Source: Citricoccus sp. SGAir0253 (GTDB lineage Bacteria; Actinomycetota; Actinomycetes; Actinomycetales; Micrococcaceae). Taken from it: a stretch of DNA of 64,000 bases. Every line of letters begins with the position of its first letter. The first letter of the stretch is position 1. Under the pieces are notes generated by a model, which worked only from the letters and a program-made list of their open reading frames with translations, did no database searches and was not told the origin of the DNA. Where the stretch lies: the NCBI RefSeq assembly GCF_005877055.1, contig NZ_CP039424.1:2356001-2420000 (forward strand). Direction: 5' to 3'. Position numbers and translations under genes: made by a program. Below are positions 44,598 through 53,217 of the stretch, in pieces.

Positions 44598-44737
44598 GGT
44601 CGCGGCCCCGGCCGGCGGCACCCGCCGCCGCCCGCCGTCGCCCTGCCCCGTCCTCGGGCGGGCCGGGGCACCCGGCCGCCCCGCCGGCGTCGGGCGGGGG
44701 ACGCGCGCGCGCCCTCGGACCGGGCGGCTGCGGGCCC

Positions 44738-45937
44738 TCAGAGCAGGGCACGCACCTCCTCCGGGGTGGCCCCGCGGTAGAGCATCTCGAACAGGTCGAT
44801 CGTCCGGCCCTGGGCGTGCTGGACGGCGCGATCGTGCGAGGCCCGGCCCATCCGGGCGCGTTCCCCAGGGTCCGCGCACAGGACGGCGGTGAGCTTGGCG
44901 GCCAGGTCCTGCGGGTCGCCGGGGGCGAACAGGTAGCCGTTGTCCCCGTCGGTGACCAGGTGCGGCAGGGCCAGGGCGTCGGCCAGCACCACCGGCTTGG
45001 ACGCGCTCATGGCCTCGAGGGAGACCAGCGACTGCAGCTCGGCGGTCCCGGGCTGGCAGAAGACGTCGGCGCGCAGGTAGGCCGTGTGCAGCTCGGCGTC
45101 CGTGACGTGGCCGAGGAAGTGCACCCGGTCCCCCAGGCCCAGTTCGTCCACGAGGGAGCGCAGGGGGGCACGCTGCTCGCCGTCGCCGACGACCTCCAGG
45201 TGCACGCACAGCGCCGGGTCCAGCAGGCCGATGGCACGGATGAGCACGTCCACGTGCTTCTCCACGGCCAGCCGGCCGACGAAGAGCACCACCGGGTGGT
45301 CCGGGCGCTCGACCGTCTCCCCGGGGGCGAGCTCGTAGGCCGAGGAGTCGATGCCGTTGGAGATCGGCAGGACGTGGTCCAGCCCGGCATGCTCGGCCAT
45401 GGTCCGCGCCGCCAGCGCCGTGGGCGTGGTGACCGCGGCCGCCTTGCCCATGAGCCGGCCCATGTCCCGCCACGAGTTCCTCGAGACGATGTCCAGGAAC
45501 CACTGCGGGAACGGCAGGAACGGCTCGAGGTTCTCCGGCATGAAGTGGTTGGTGGCGATCGTGCGGATGCGTCGCTTCTCGGCCTCGTTGATGGCCGCCT
45601 CGCCGATCATGTAGTGGCACTGGGCGTGGACCACGTCCGGGCGCAGCTCGTCCAGCAGGGCGCCGATCGACCGGCTGGCGTGCCAGGGGAAGACCATCCG
45701 GTAGGTCTCGTGGGTGAAGGCCCGGACCGACTGCAGGCGGTGGACGATGGCCTCCTCGGTGACCTGCACGGTGTCCGGCCCGGCGTCGTTGCGCGCCGCC
45801 AGCACGTGCACCTCGTGGCCGCGGGCGTGCAGCGCCCTCGCCAGCCGGAAGCAGAAGACCGAGGCCCCGTTGACGTCCGGCGGGTAGGTGTCTGCGGCGA
45901 TGAGGACTCTGAGCGGGCTGTCGGGTGCTGCAGTCAC
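44738..45937 (-). CDS. GT4-family glycosyltransferase (mannosyltransferase-like)
   Basis: This 399-residue GT-B enzyme begins RVLIADTYPPDVNGASVFCF-like (VLIAADTYPPDVNGASVF), followed by VVHAQCHYMIGEAA and the donor site VLFVGRLAVEKHVDVLIRA, GDGEQRAPL and the E-x7-E region PGTAELQSLVSLEAMSASKPVV. This pattern is close to actinobacterial PimB/MgtA-type mannosyltransferases and related diacylglycerol glycosyltransferases, probably acting at the inner membrane face. GTG start with AGGAG ten bases upstream. The substrates are inferred only from similarity of pattern. Confidence 0.85.
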   Translation of the reverse strand: MTAAPDSPLRVLIAADTYPPDVNGASVFCFRLARALHARGHEVHVLAARNDAGPDTVQVTEEAIVHRLQSVRAFTHETYRMVFPWHASRSIGALLDELRPDVVHAQCHYMIGEAAINEAEKRRIRTIATNHFMPENLEPFLPFPQWFLDIVSRNSWRDMGRLMGKAAAVTTPTALAARTMAEHAGLDHVLPISNGIDSSAYELAPGETVERPDHPVVLFVGRLAVEKHVDVLIRAIGLLDPALCVHLEVVGDGEQRAPLRSLVDELGLGDRVHFLGHVTDAELHTAYLRADVFCQPGTAELQSLVSLEAMSASKPVVLADALALPHLVTDGDNGYLFAPGDPQDLAAKLTAVLCADPGERARMGRASHDRAVQHAQGRTIDLFEMLYRGATPEEVRALL

Positions 45938-46010
45938 GGGGATGGGGCTCCTGTCTGTGGTCGGCTGCGGTCACGGCGGTGCCCCGTCGACGCGACGCCG
46001 TCCACCACCC

Positions 46011-46928
46011 CTAGGGGCCGGCGTCCGGAGCGGAGGCCTCGCCCTGGGCCTGCTCGCGTCGGCTGATGACGTCGGGATGGTGCCGCGACAGGGCGATCAC
46101 CCCGAGCGTAGCAACGGCCGCCGCCCCGGCCATGCACCAACCCACCCACCACGGCAGGCCCGGCAGCAGCTCACCGAGGACGATGATGCCGGTGAGCACC
46201 CCGACCATCGGGTCGACCACGGTCAGCCCGGCCACCACGAGGTCCGGCGGACCGTGGTGGTAGGCGCTCTGGACGAAGTAGACCCCCAGTCCCCCGGCCG
46301 CCGCGATGACGCCCAGGTGGAACCACGGGACCCCCGCCAGGCCCCCGGCGTCCCCCCGCAGCAGGTGGATCGAGCCGAGCCGCACGAACACGGCCACGAA
46401 CCCGAACAGCACGCCCGCCCCGAGGATGTAGGCGAAGGCGCTGGGACGGCGGATCATCACGAGCGCGGCCAGCGCGCACAGGACGGTGGCGACGACGGCC
46501 ACCACGGCGGTCACCCGTTCCTGGCCCGGGGTGGGGGCCGGGTTCTCCTGCGTGGCGGCGATGGCGAGCAGGACGAAGGCGGCGGACCCCGCCACGCACG
46601 CGGAGATGGCACCGACGGTCGTCCGGTTCAGGCGCAGGCGCTGGATGCGGGCGTGCAGCACGGTGGTGATGACGACCGCCAGGGCGCCGATGGGCTGCAC
46701 CACGGTCAGCGGTGCCGTGGCGAGGGCGTAGACGTTGAGGACCATGCCCAGCACCATGAGCAGCCCGCCCGCCAGCCAGGCGCGCGAGGTCAGCAGCGCC
46801 AGGATCCCGCGCCGGCGGTGCAGGCCCCTGTACTGCTGGGTGCGGCGCACCCCCGCGGCCTGCCGCTCGCTGCCGAGCGCCAGGCAGAACGCCCCCGCCA
46901 GCGCGGCGGCGATCGAGAGCCACTTCAT
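46011..46928 (-). CDS. DMT-superfamily (EamA/NIPA-like) transporter
   Basis: This 305-residue protein has about nine hydrophobic segments in a two-fold repeat: ISIAAALAGAFCLALGSE-like start (LSIAAALAGAFCLALGSERQ), LTVVQPIGALAVVITTVLHA, and later PDLVVAGLTVVDPMVGVLTG with GELLPGLPWWVGWCMAG. This is the DMT pattern without small-multidrug hallmarks. The substrate is unknown. The ATG overlaps the stop of the upstream phosphatidyltransferase gene (ATGA), suggesting they are co-translated. Confidence 0.82.
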   Translation of the reverse strand: MKWLSIAAALAGAFCLALGSERQAAGVRRTQQYRGLHRRRGILALLTSRAWLAGGLLMVLGMVLNVYALATAPLTVVQPIGALAVVITTVLHARIQRLRLNRTTVGAISACVAGSAAFVLLAIAATQENPAPTPGQERVTAVVAVVATVLCALAALVMIRRPSAFAYILGAGVLFGFVAVFVRLGSIHLLRGDAGGLAGVPWFHLGVIAAAGGLGVYFVQSAYHHGPPDLVVAGLTVVDPMVGVLTGIIVLGELLPGLPWWVGWCMAGAAAVATLGVIALSRHHPDVISRREQAQGEASAPDAGP

Positions 46929-47569
46929 GCCCGGGACCGACCGGTCCGGTCGCGCGGGTCGAGGCCGGCGGCACGCAGCCCGCGGTGCTTGCGGATGCAG
47001 CCGACCAGGTAGTCCGCGGCCGCCAGGACGTGGCCGATGCAGCCGGCCGCGAGCAGCACGTACGCCACGACGCCCAGGGGCCCGGCGGCCGGGCCCGGGA
47101 CCCGCGCCAGCAGCAGCACGGGCGTGCCGAGCAGCAGCAGCGCGGTGCGGACCTTGCCCAGGACGGTCACCTCGAGGCCGGGGCTGCCGCCGAACAGCAC
47201 CAGGGCGGTGAGGCCCAGCACGAGGTCCGGGACCACGAGCGCCGCCACCAGCCACCACGGCGCGATCCCGGTGGCCACGAGGGTGACGGCCACGACGACG
47301 AGCGAGAGCCGGTCGGCCACCGGGTCGAGCCACTGCCCGACCGTGGAGACCTGGTTGAAGCGCCGGGCGACGTAGCCGTCCACCCAGTCGGTGCTGGAGA
47401 GCACCGCGAGGACCAGGAACGCGCCGAGGTAGCGCTCGGAGACGACGAGCCAGACGAAGACCGGGACCAGGCAGAAGCGCAGGATCGTGATGACGTTCGG
47501 GACGGTCCAGACCCGGTCCGTGATGACGTAGTCGATGTCATCCCGCGTGCCGGCACCGATCAATCGCAT
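46925..47569 (-). CDS. CDP-alcohol phosphatidyltransferase
   Basis: This 214-residue membrane enzyme has the complete CDP-OH-P signature D-x2-DG-x2-AR-x8-G-x3-D-x3-D, visible as DWVDGYVARRFNQVSTVG followed by QWLDPVADR (about residues 61-88). About five helices surround it. Members make phosphatidylglycerol-phosphate, phosphatidylinositol-phosphate or cardiolipin from CDP-diacylglycerol. Size and the WTVPNVITILR start resemble PgsA-like proteins, but the exact alcohol is not determined. It is coupled to the DMT transporter by ATGA. Confidence 0.9.
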   Translation of the reverse strand: MRLIGAGTRDDIDYVITDRVWTVPNVITILRFCLVPVFVWLVVSERYLGAFLVLAVLSSTDWVDGYVARRFNQVSTVGQWLDPVADRLSLVVVAVTLVATGIAPWWLVAALVVPDLVLGLTALVLFGGSPGLEVTVLGKVRTALLLLGTPVLLLARVPGPAAGPLGVVAYVLLAAGCIGHVLAAADYLVGCIRKHRGLRAAGLDPRDRTGRSRA

Positions 47570-47602
47570 GGCCTCGACCCCACGGCCGCTGCGGCGCGCG
47601 GA

Positions 47603-48490
47603 CTACTTCCTCAGCTGGCGGGCGAACACGGCGAAGGCCGTGGACGCGGCGCCGAGCAGGGCCAACGGCTGCCACCGCTCGCGCACGTACTCGCCGGTCT
47701 CGTGGGCCTTCTGGCCCGCGCGGGCGCCGGTGTGGTGCGGCGCGGTCGGCGAGGTGGGGTCCTGGGCGTCCGGCCCCGTGGCCGGACGGCCCTTGAACTG
47801 CGCGGTGAAGCTGGAGAACTGGGCCTTGACGTCCGTCTTCTCGTCCAGGCCGGAGCGGATGTCCCCGAGGTGCTGGCGGCGCAGCTGGGTGCGGCGGCGC
47901 AGCTCCGCGTAGGTGGGCTCCTGGACGGTGGCGTGCCGGGGAGCCTCGCCGCGCTTGCGGGCGGCCTTGTCCTCGGCCTCGGCGGCCTTGCGGCGCTCCT
48001 GCTCGCGGGCCTTGGCGATGCGCTTCTCCTCGGCCCGCTGGGCCTCCAGGCGGTCGAACTCGGCCGGGTCGAAGGCGTTGCCCTCCTTGAGGTAGCCGAG
48101 GTCGTACTTGACGCCCTGGACGGTCTCGGCCGGCACGAGCGGCATGGCCGCCTTGATGCGCATCGCCCCGATGCCGAGGAAGACGAGGCCCACCACGAGG
48201 GCACCGAGGGCCACCATGAGGGCGGCGAACCAGATCGGCCGGTCCTGGGCGAAGCCGCCGATCATGGCCACGATGAGCGAGACGACCATGATGAACAGGA
48301 AGACGAGCCCGACGACGGCCAGGCCGGCGCCGATCCCGACGGCCACGCCCTTCTTCGTCATCTGCCCCTTGACCATGGCCAGCTCGTCCTTGAGCTGGAG
48401 CGGCAGCAGGCGGGCGCCGGTGGAGACCAGTTCGGTCAACGAGCTGGATCGGGTCTGGTCCGAAACTCGGGGAGATCCCTGCTGGGCCAT
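47603..48490 (-). CDS. Phage-holin-family (Holin-X) membrane protein with charged tail
   Basis: This 295-residue chromosomal protein has a conserved N-terminal part SSSLTELVSTGARLLPLQLKDELAMVK and two helices (about 48-75 and 85-110), as in the actinobacterial Holin-X family. A long highly charged Glu/Lys/Arg stretch (about 140-195, possibly coiled coil) follows, with a final hydrophobic segment near 275-290. Such proteins are normal envelope components rather than phage genes. The ATG at 48490 follows GAAGG; the frame is open 26 codons further without similarity. Confidence 0.82.
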   Translation of the reverse strand: MAQQGSPRVSDQTRSSSLTELVSTGARLLPLQLKDELAMVKGQMTKKGVAVGIGAGLAVVGLVFLFIMVVSLIVAMIGGFAQDRPIWFAALMVALGALVVGLVFLGIGAMRIKAAMPLVPAETVQGVKYDLGYLKEGNAFDPAEFDRLEAQRAEEKRIAKAREQERRKAAEAEDKAARKRGEAPRHATVQEPTYAELRRRTQLRRQHLGDIRSGLDEKTDVKAQFSSFTAQFKGRPATGPDAQDPTSPTAPHHTGARAGQKAHETGEYVRERWQPLALLGAASTAFAVFARQLRK

Positions 48491-48596
48491 GGAACGCGCC
48501 TTCCCTCTGGTCTGCGATGTCCTGCGGTCGTTCGCGCCGGGCGGGCCCGGGCAGGTCCAACCTACCATCGACGGATTCCGGCCCCCACCAGATCAC

Positions 48597-48624
48597 TTGA
48601 CAGTTCAAGCATGGCGTCTAGACT
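48597..48624 (+). promoter_or_regulatory. Near-consensus promoter with no protein gene behind it
   Basis: -35 TTGACA (48597-48602, perfect), spacer of 16, -10 TAGACT (48619-48624). The -35 lies inside an inverted repeat CTTGA-CAGT-TCAAG (48596-48609). Transcription would start near 48631, directly at the foot of a 13-bp hairpin. Confidence 0.5.
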
Positions 48625-48630
48625 GGTGGG

Positions 48631-48676
48631 CGAAGCCGGCGCCGCCACGTCCCCCTCGGGCGGCGCCGGCTCTTCC
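48631..48676 (+). ncRNA. Candidate short structured RNA
   Basis: From the predicted start (about 48631) the RNA would fold at once into a perfect 13-bp stem (48634-48646 with 48659-48671) with a 12-base loop, followed by CUUCC. This could be a very short RNA, a 5' stabilising hairpin of a tRNA-Asn precursor, or a terminator. No ORF of credible quality follows. Confidence 0.25.
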
Positions 48677-48813
48677 ATGCCCGCGTCCCGCCGCGGCCTC
48701 GGCCCCGGTCCTCGGTCCCGGAGGAGCGCGCGCCCATCGCGCCGATCGCCGGGTGGTTGCCGCGGCCCAGGACGTGGTCGACGGAAGGGCCACGGGCCGC
48801 CGGGCACGCCGAT

Positions 48814-48842
48814 TTCACACTTCGGCGGAACTTCGGTACAGT
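48814..48842 (+). promoter_or_regulatory. Promoter of tRNA-Asn
   Basis: -35 TTCACA (48814-48819), spacer of 17, -10 TACAGT (48837-48842). Start near 48849, 43 bases before the mature tRNA. Confidence 0.5.
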
Positions 48843-48891
48843 GGAACCCGCTGTCACGCAGTCTCGGTCCTCGCGGATCGCAGGCCGGCAG

Positions 48892-48967
48892 TCCCCCGTA
48901 GCTCAATTGGCAGAGCATTCGACTGTTAATCGAAGGGTTACTGGTTCGAGTCCAGTCGGGGGAGCCA
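48892..48967 (+). tRNA. tRNA-Asn (anticodon GTT)
   Basis: Acceptor TCCCCCG pairs with CGGGGGA, discriminator G, encoded CCA at 48965-48967. D-arm GCTC...GAGC, anticodon stem CGACT loop TGTTAAT (GTT) and T-arm ACTGG-TTCGAGT-CCAGT are intact. A 17-bp terminator hairpin follows immediately. Confidence 0.97.
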
Positions 48968-48970
48968 CCG

Positions 48971-49005
48971 GAGGTCCCCGTCCCGCACTGCGGGACGGGG
49001 ACCTC
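48971..49005 (+). terminator. tRNA-Asn terminator hairpin
   Basis: Perfect 17-bp inverted repeat with a single central base, three bases after the encoded CCA. No strong U-tract. Confidence 0.7.
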
Positions 49006-49062
49006 GTCGGTTAAGCCGCCGCCCCGCCGGACGGCGTCGTCTCGACACGAGGGGTAAGCACC

Positions 49063-50274
49063 ATGGGGTCCGTCCGCTCCACCACCGTCCCGGCCGCGTC
49101 CCTGGCGCTCGTGCTGGCCCTCGCCGGCTGCACCGGGACCGGCCCCTCCGCCGAGTCGACGGCCCCGGCCACCGCCGCTCCGGCCTCCTCGGCCGCGATG
49201 GGTTCCCCCACCGCGCCGTCCGTGGGCGCCACCCCGGAGTCCTCGCCGGAGTCGGCGTCGGGCTCGACGGCCGGGCCGGCCGGCGGGGGACCGACCCCCT
49301 CCTCGCCGGCCGCCTCCACCGCGTCGGCGAGCCCGTCCGCGTCCCCGTCGGAGACTCCCTCGGCGGCCCCCACGGGCGATGTCGCGTCACCGGGCACCGC
49401 CCTGGCCGCGCTGGAGGGGCTGCCGGTCAAGGGCCGGGCCCCGAGGACCGGCTACGACCGCCTGCAGTTCGGCCCGGCCTGGGCGGACACCGACCACGAC
49501 GGCTGCGACACCCGCAACGACATCCTCGAGCGCGACCTGCGCGAGGAGGCCTTCCGCCCGGGCACCCACGACTGCGTGGTGCTCTCCGGCGTGCTCGACG
49601 ACCCGTACACGGCCACGGAGATCCACTTCCTGCGCGGCCAGGACACCTCCAATGACGTGCAGGTGGACCACGTGGTCGCGCTGTCCGATGCGTGGCAGAA
49701 GGGCGCCCAGGCCCTGGACACGGCCGAGCGCACCGAGTTCGCCAACGACCCGCTGAACCTCCTCGCCGTGGACGGGCCGGCGAACGCGCAGAAGGGCGAC
49801 TCCGACGCGGCCACGTGGCTGCCGGCCAACACGTCCTTCCGCTGCGACTACGTGGCCCGGCAGGTGGCCGTGAAGGCCCGGTACGCGCTGTGGGTCACCG
49901 CCGCCGAACGGGAGGCCATGGCGGGGGTGCTGGCCGGCTGCCCGGGCCAGTCGCTGCCCACCGGACAGACCGCCTCCCGCCCCTACGAGATCACCACCCA
50001 CGCCACCCGGTCCCCCACCCCGGCACCCGCCGGGTCGACCACCCCGTCGCTCCCGGAGCCCGACCCCGCGCCCACCTCGGCGGGGTCCACCGGGCCGGAG
50101 GACGCCCCGGCGGTGCCCCCGTCCGGCACGGGCGAGGACGCGGACGCCACCGACCCGCGGTTCGGCAGCTGCACGAAGGCCAAGGCCGCCGGCTACGGAC
50201 CGTACGTGGCCGGCACGGACGCGGAGTACGCGTGGTACCGGGACGGCGACGGCGACGGGATCACCTGCGAGTAG
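49063..50274 (+). CDS. Secreted HNH nuclease lipoprotein with excalibur domain
   Basis: This 403-residue protein has a lipobox (LALAGC, C23) and a Ser/Ala/Pro/Thr linker (about 25-120). A DUF1524/GmrSD-C-type HNH nuclease domain (about 120-285) has DTDHDGCDTRNDIL, VQVDHVVALSDAW and NDPLNLLAVDGPANAQKGD. These give the metal/catalytic His and Asn residues. A second Pro/Thr linker leads to a C-terminal excalibur calcium-binding motif DGDGDGITCE (about 365-403). It is probably an extracellular or cell-surface nuclease. The ATG follows AGGGG. It sits directly after tRNA-Asn. Confidence 0.9.
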   Translation: MGSVRSTTVPAASLALVLALAGCTGTGPSAESTAPATAAPASSAAMGSPTAPSVGATPESSPESASGSTAGPAGGGPTPSSPAASTASASPSASPSETPSAAPTGDVASPGTALAALEGLPVKGRAPRTGYDRLQFGPAWADTDHDGCDTRNDILERDLREEAFRPGTHDCVVLSGVLDDPYTATEIHFLRGQDTSNDVQVDHVVALSDAWQKGAQALDTAERTEFANDPLNLLAVDGPANAQKGDSDAATWLPANTSFRCDYVARQVAVKARYALWVTAAEREAMAGVLAGCPGQSLPTGQTASRPYEITTHATRSPTPAPAGSTTPSLPEPDPAPTSAGSTGPEDAPAVPPSGTGEDADATDPRFGSCTKAKAAGYGPYVAGTDAEYAWYRDGDGDGITCE

Positions 50275-50302
50275 GCCCCCGGCCGTCCGCGCGGTGCGCG
50301 CG

Positions 50303-50352
50303 GGCGGTCCGTCCGCGAGGTCCGCACGCACGCACCGCACGCACGGACCGCC
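50303..50352. terminator. Possible bidirectional terminator between the HNH and qsuB-like genes
   Basis: GGCGGTCCGT (50303-50312) and ACGGACCGCC (50343-50352) can pair across a 30-base CGCACG-rich loop, in the gap between converging stop codons. Confidence 0.35.
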
Positions 50353-50358
50353 GCGCCG

Positions 50359-52260
50359 CTACCGGTGGTCGAGCCGGCGGTCGAGGTCGTACTGGGCCGC
50401 CAGGCGCACGGGGGCGCCGTGGGCCCCGAAGCCCCGGTAGCCGCCACGGCGCTCCACCACCTCGAAGAACACGCTGCCGATGGTGCGGGTGTAGAAGTGC
50501 AGGAACTCCCCGGCCTCGTCCCGGTCGTACATCAGGTCGTGCTCCCGCAGCAGCCCGAGCTCGCGGTCCTCGAGCCCGAAGCGCGCCTGGAGGTCCTCGT
50601 AGTAGTTCGCCGGCACCGGCAGGAAGCGCAGGCCGGCCGCCCGGGCGCGGCGCGCGACCTCCACGACGTCCGAGGACCGGAAGGCCACGTGCTCGGGGTA
50701 GTCGGCGCGTCCCCGCCCGGCGTCCCGCCCCTCGAGCACCTGGGGGAGCATGTTGAGCGCCAGGCGCACCGCGCCGTCGTCGGTCTCCATCACCTGCGAG
50801 CGCACGAGCCCCTGCGGTGAGGCGACCTCCGTGTTCGCCCGCGCGGTGAGCCCGAACAGCGCCCGGTGGAACAGCACCCCCTCGTCGAACCACTGCCACG
50901 GCTGGGCCAGGTTCACGTGGTCCACGCCCAGCAGCAGGGAGTCCTCGGCGCCCGACGCCCCACCCGGCGCCTCGGCGGCCGGGCCGAACTCGGCCGTCCA
51001 GGCCGGCTCGGCGCCGGGCCCGGGCACCGGGGCGACGAAGAACTCGGACCCGTCCGGGGCGGTGACGCCGCGCAGGACCACCTCGTCCGCCCGGTTCGAG
51101 CGCCACGCCACGGGGTAGCCCAGCGCCCGGGCCCGGTCCGTGGTGGCCCTCGGGTCCGGGACCTGCAGCCCCACGCCCACGATCTCCGAGCCGTCCTCGC
51201 CCCGCGGGCCCGGCGCGGCGTTGACCACCACGCGCGCGTCCCCGGCGGCGAACAGGCGGACGTCCTTGGTGCGGTGCCGGCCGCGGTCGGCGAAGCCCAG
51301 CGCGGTGAGGACCTCGGCCACGTCCTGCGGCTCGGCGGCGCGCACCTCGGCGTAGTCCCATCCGCGCGGCCGGCCCGCCGCGGGCCCCTGCCCGTCCGCG
51401 GCGGCGGCCGCCTCCTGCAGCCACCGCAGGGACCGCATGGCGGCCAGCGCGGTGCGCGGGGTGTCGGTCTGGCGGTAGACGTCGCTGAACACCTCGAGCG
51501 AGAGCGGGCCGGCGTAGCCGGTGGCCAGCAGCTCCCGGTGGAAGCCCACGAGGTCGAAGGATCCCTCCCCCGGGAACGTGCGGTGGTGGCGGGACCAGGA
51601 CAGCAGGTCCAGCAGCAGGTGGGGTGCGTCCGCCAGCTGCACGAAGAAGACCTTCTCCCCGGGGATGGAGCGGAAGCCGGTGACGTCCCCGTGGCGGGAG
51701 AGGATGTGGAACGAGTCCAGGCACACGCCGAGGTTCGCACGGTCGGCCTGCTCCACGAGGGCCCACGCGTGCTCGTACGTGCTGACGAACCGGCCCCAGG
51801 CCAGCGCCTCGTAGGCGATGCGGATGCCGTACCCGGCGGCCAGGTCCGCGGCCCGGCGCAACTGGTCCACCGCGACCCCGTCCTCCCACTCGGTGGCGGT
51901 GCCCGCATTGGAGCACACGAGGACCAGGTCCATGCCCATCCGCCGCATGAGCCGGAACTTGGCCTCGAGCCGGCGCAGGTTGTCCGCGAAGACCTCCTCG
52001 GTCACGCCCTCGAGGTCCCGGAAGGGCTGGTACAGGTCCAGGGACAGCCCCAGCTCCGCGGCCAGCTCCGCCACCTGCTCGGGGGACAGCGGGGAGGCCA
52101 CGAGGTCCGGCTCGAACAGCTCGATGCCGTCGAAGCCCGCGCCGGCGGCGGCCCGCATCTTCTCCTCGAGCGTCCCGGCCAGGCACACGGTGGCGATCGA
52201 GGTGCGCAGGGTGCCGTCCTCGCGCAGCGGCCGCTCCCCGGCCCCGGCGCGCGCGGTCAT
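50359..52260 (-). CDS. qsuB: 3-dehydroshikimate dehydratase fused to an HPPD-like VOC domain
   Basis: This 633-residue two-domain protein should convert 3-dehydroshikimate to protocatechuate. The N-terminal TIM barrel (1-285) has metal ligands E151 (AYEALAWG), D182 (CLDSFH), Q208 (FFVQLAD) and E256 (SLEVFSD), the same spacing as in C. glutamicum QsuB. The C-terminal half (about 300-633) resembles 4-hydroxyphenylpyruvate dioxygenase; its 2-His-1-Glu metal ligands appear intact as H448, H524 and E600, so a second activity is possible. The ATG at 52260 overlaps the upstream dehydrogenase stop (ATGA). Confidence 0.9.
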   Translation of the reverse strand: MTARAGAGERPLREDGTLRTSIATVCLAGTLEEKMRAAAGAGFDGIELFEPDLVASPLSPEQVAELAAELGLSLDLYQPFRDLEGVTEEVFADNLRRLEAKFRLMRRMGMDLVLVCSNAGTATEWEDGVAVDQLRRAADLAAGYGIRIAYEALAWGRFVSTYEHAWALVEQADRANLGVCLDSFHILSRHGDVTGFRSIPGEKVFFVQLADAPHLLLDLLSWSRHHRTFPGEGSFDLVGFHRELLATGYAGPLSLEVFSDVYRQTDTPRTALAAMRSLRWLQEAAAAADGQGPAAGRPRGWDYAEVRAAEPQDVAEVLTALGFADRGRHRTKDVRLFAAGDARVVVNAAPGPRGEDGSEIVGVGLQVPDPRATTDRARALGYPVAWRSNRADEVVLRGVTAPDGSEFFVAPVPGPGAEPAWTAEFGPAAEAPGGASGAEDSLLLGVDHVNLAQPWQWFDEGVLFHRALFGLTARANTEVASPQGLVRSQVMETDDGAVRLALNMLPQVLEGRDAGRGRADYPEHVAFRSSDVVEVARRARAAGLRFLPVPANYYEDLQARFGLEDRELGLLREHDLMYDRDEAGEFLHFYTRTIGSVFFEVVERRGGYRGFGAHGAPVRLAAQYDLDRRLDHR

Positions 52261-53165
52261 GCCCGGGCCCCCGTCCGGTCCTGCGGACCGGGGACCAGTT
52301 GCAGGAAGTGGCGGCGCATCCGCTCGGCGTCGGCGGGCCGGCCGGTGATGAGCGAGAACGCGTCCACGGCCTGGCCCACGGCCATGGTCCCGCCGTCCAC
52401 CACCGCGCAGCCGCGCTCCCGGGCGGCCACCACGAGCTCGGTGTCCACGGGCAGGTAGACCACGTCCGAGACCCACAGCCCGGGGTGCAGCCACTCCGGG
52501 TCCACGGGGATCCCCGGGTGCAGGTGCATCCCCACCGGGGTGCAGTGCGCGAAGCCGGTGGCCGCCGCCAGGGCCTGCGGCAGCTCGGCGTGCGGCCGGG
52601 AGGTGACACGCTGCCCGGGGAAGCGGGCCTGCAGGTCCGCCGCCCGGGCCGCGGCGCGGTCCGCGTCCAGGTCGATGAGCACGAGCTCGGCCGCCCCGGC
52701 CCGCAGCAGCCCGTAGGCGATCGCGGAGCCGGCCCCGCCGGCCCCGAGCTGGACCACGCGGGACAGGTCCGCCCCGGGCAGCGCCCGGCGCAGGCCGGAG
52801 AGGTACCCGGAGAAGTCCGTGTTGCGTCCCACCGCCTGCCCGTCGGCCGTGAACACCACCGTGTTGACGGCCCCCAGGCTCGCCGCGTCCTCGTCCACCC
52901 GGTCCAGGTGGGCCATGATCGTCTGCTTGAACGGGTGGGTGACGTTGAAGGCGTTGAACCCGAGCCGGCGGCCGTACTCCAGCAGCCGCGGCGCCTCGGC
53001 CTGCGCCTCGTCCCCGGACAGGCCGAGGGCGGCCACGTCCACGGGGCGGTACAGGTACAGCAGCCCCTGTTCGGCCCCCTCCCGCTCGTGCATCGGCGGG
53101 GTCAGGGACGCCGCGATCCCCTCCCCGATCAACCCGACGAGATAGGACTCTCCGGTGGTACTCAT
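52257..53165 (-). CDS. Quinate/shikimate dehydrogenase (AroE family)
   Basis: This 302-residue enzyme has an N-terminal substrate domain with GLIGEGIAASLTPPMHEREG, NAFNVTHPFKQTIM and LGAVNTVVF, then the nucleotide-binding loop QLGAGGAGSAIAYGLL and DLDADRAAARA. The aspartate after the second strand (LIDLD) favours NAD over NADP, as in catabolic QsuD-type enzymes. Together with the dehydratase it should oxidise quinate or shikimate. ATG with AAGGAG five bases upstream. It lies 52 bases downstream of iclR, possibly on one transcript. Confidence 0.9.
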   Translation of the reverse strand: MSTTGESYLVGLIGEGIAASLTPPMHEREGAEQGLLYLYRPVDVAALGLSGDEAQAEAPRLLEYGRRLGFNAFNVTHPFKQTIMAHLDRVDEDAASLGAVNTVVFTADGQAVGRNTDFSGYLSGLRRALPGADLSRVVQLGAGGAGSAIAYGLLRAGAAELVLIDLDADRAAARAADLQARFPGQRVTSRPHAELPQALAAATGFAHCTPVGMHLHPGIPVDPEWLHPGLWVSDVVYLPVDTELVVAARERGCAVVDGGTMAVGQAVDAFSLITGRPADAERMRRHFLQLVPGPQDRTGARA

Positions 53166-53217
53166 GCGTGCTCCTTCTGGATGGTCTGGTGGTGCCCGGG
53201 GCGCGGGGAGGGTCCCG

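Larger units (their letters stand above)
48491..48891. other. Gene-poor region between the holin-like gene and tRNA-Asn
   Basis: About 400 bases without a convincing protein gene. It holds a minus-strand TAGGTT (-10 candidate for the holin-like gene, near 48560), the plus-strand consensus promoter with hairpin (48597-48671) and the tRNA-Asn promoter. Confidence 0.5.

Noticed and set aside
47603-48490. Prophage remnant suggested by the holin-family protein
   Set aside because: No other phage gene is nearby. Holin-X proteins with this charged tail are ordinary chromosomal proteins of actinobacteria.
48605-48895. Small plus-strand protein starting at the ATG near 48611 or 48677
   Set aside because: The translation is Arg/Gly/Pro-rich without motifs or ribosome site, and the frame runs into tRNA-Asn.
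48892-50274. Integrative element at tRNA-Asn
   Set aside because: I see no integrase and no repeat of the tRNA 3' end in the following sequence; the tRNA is intact and followed by its own terminator.
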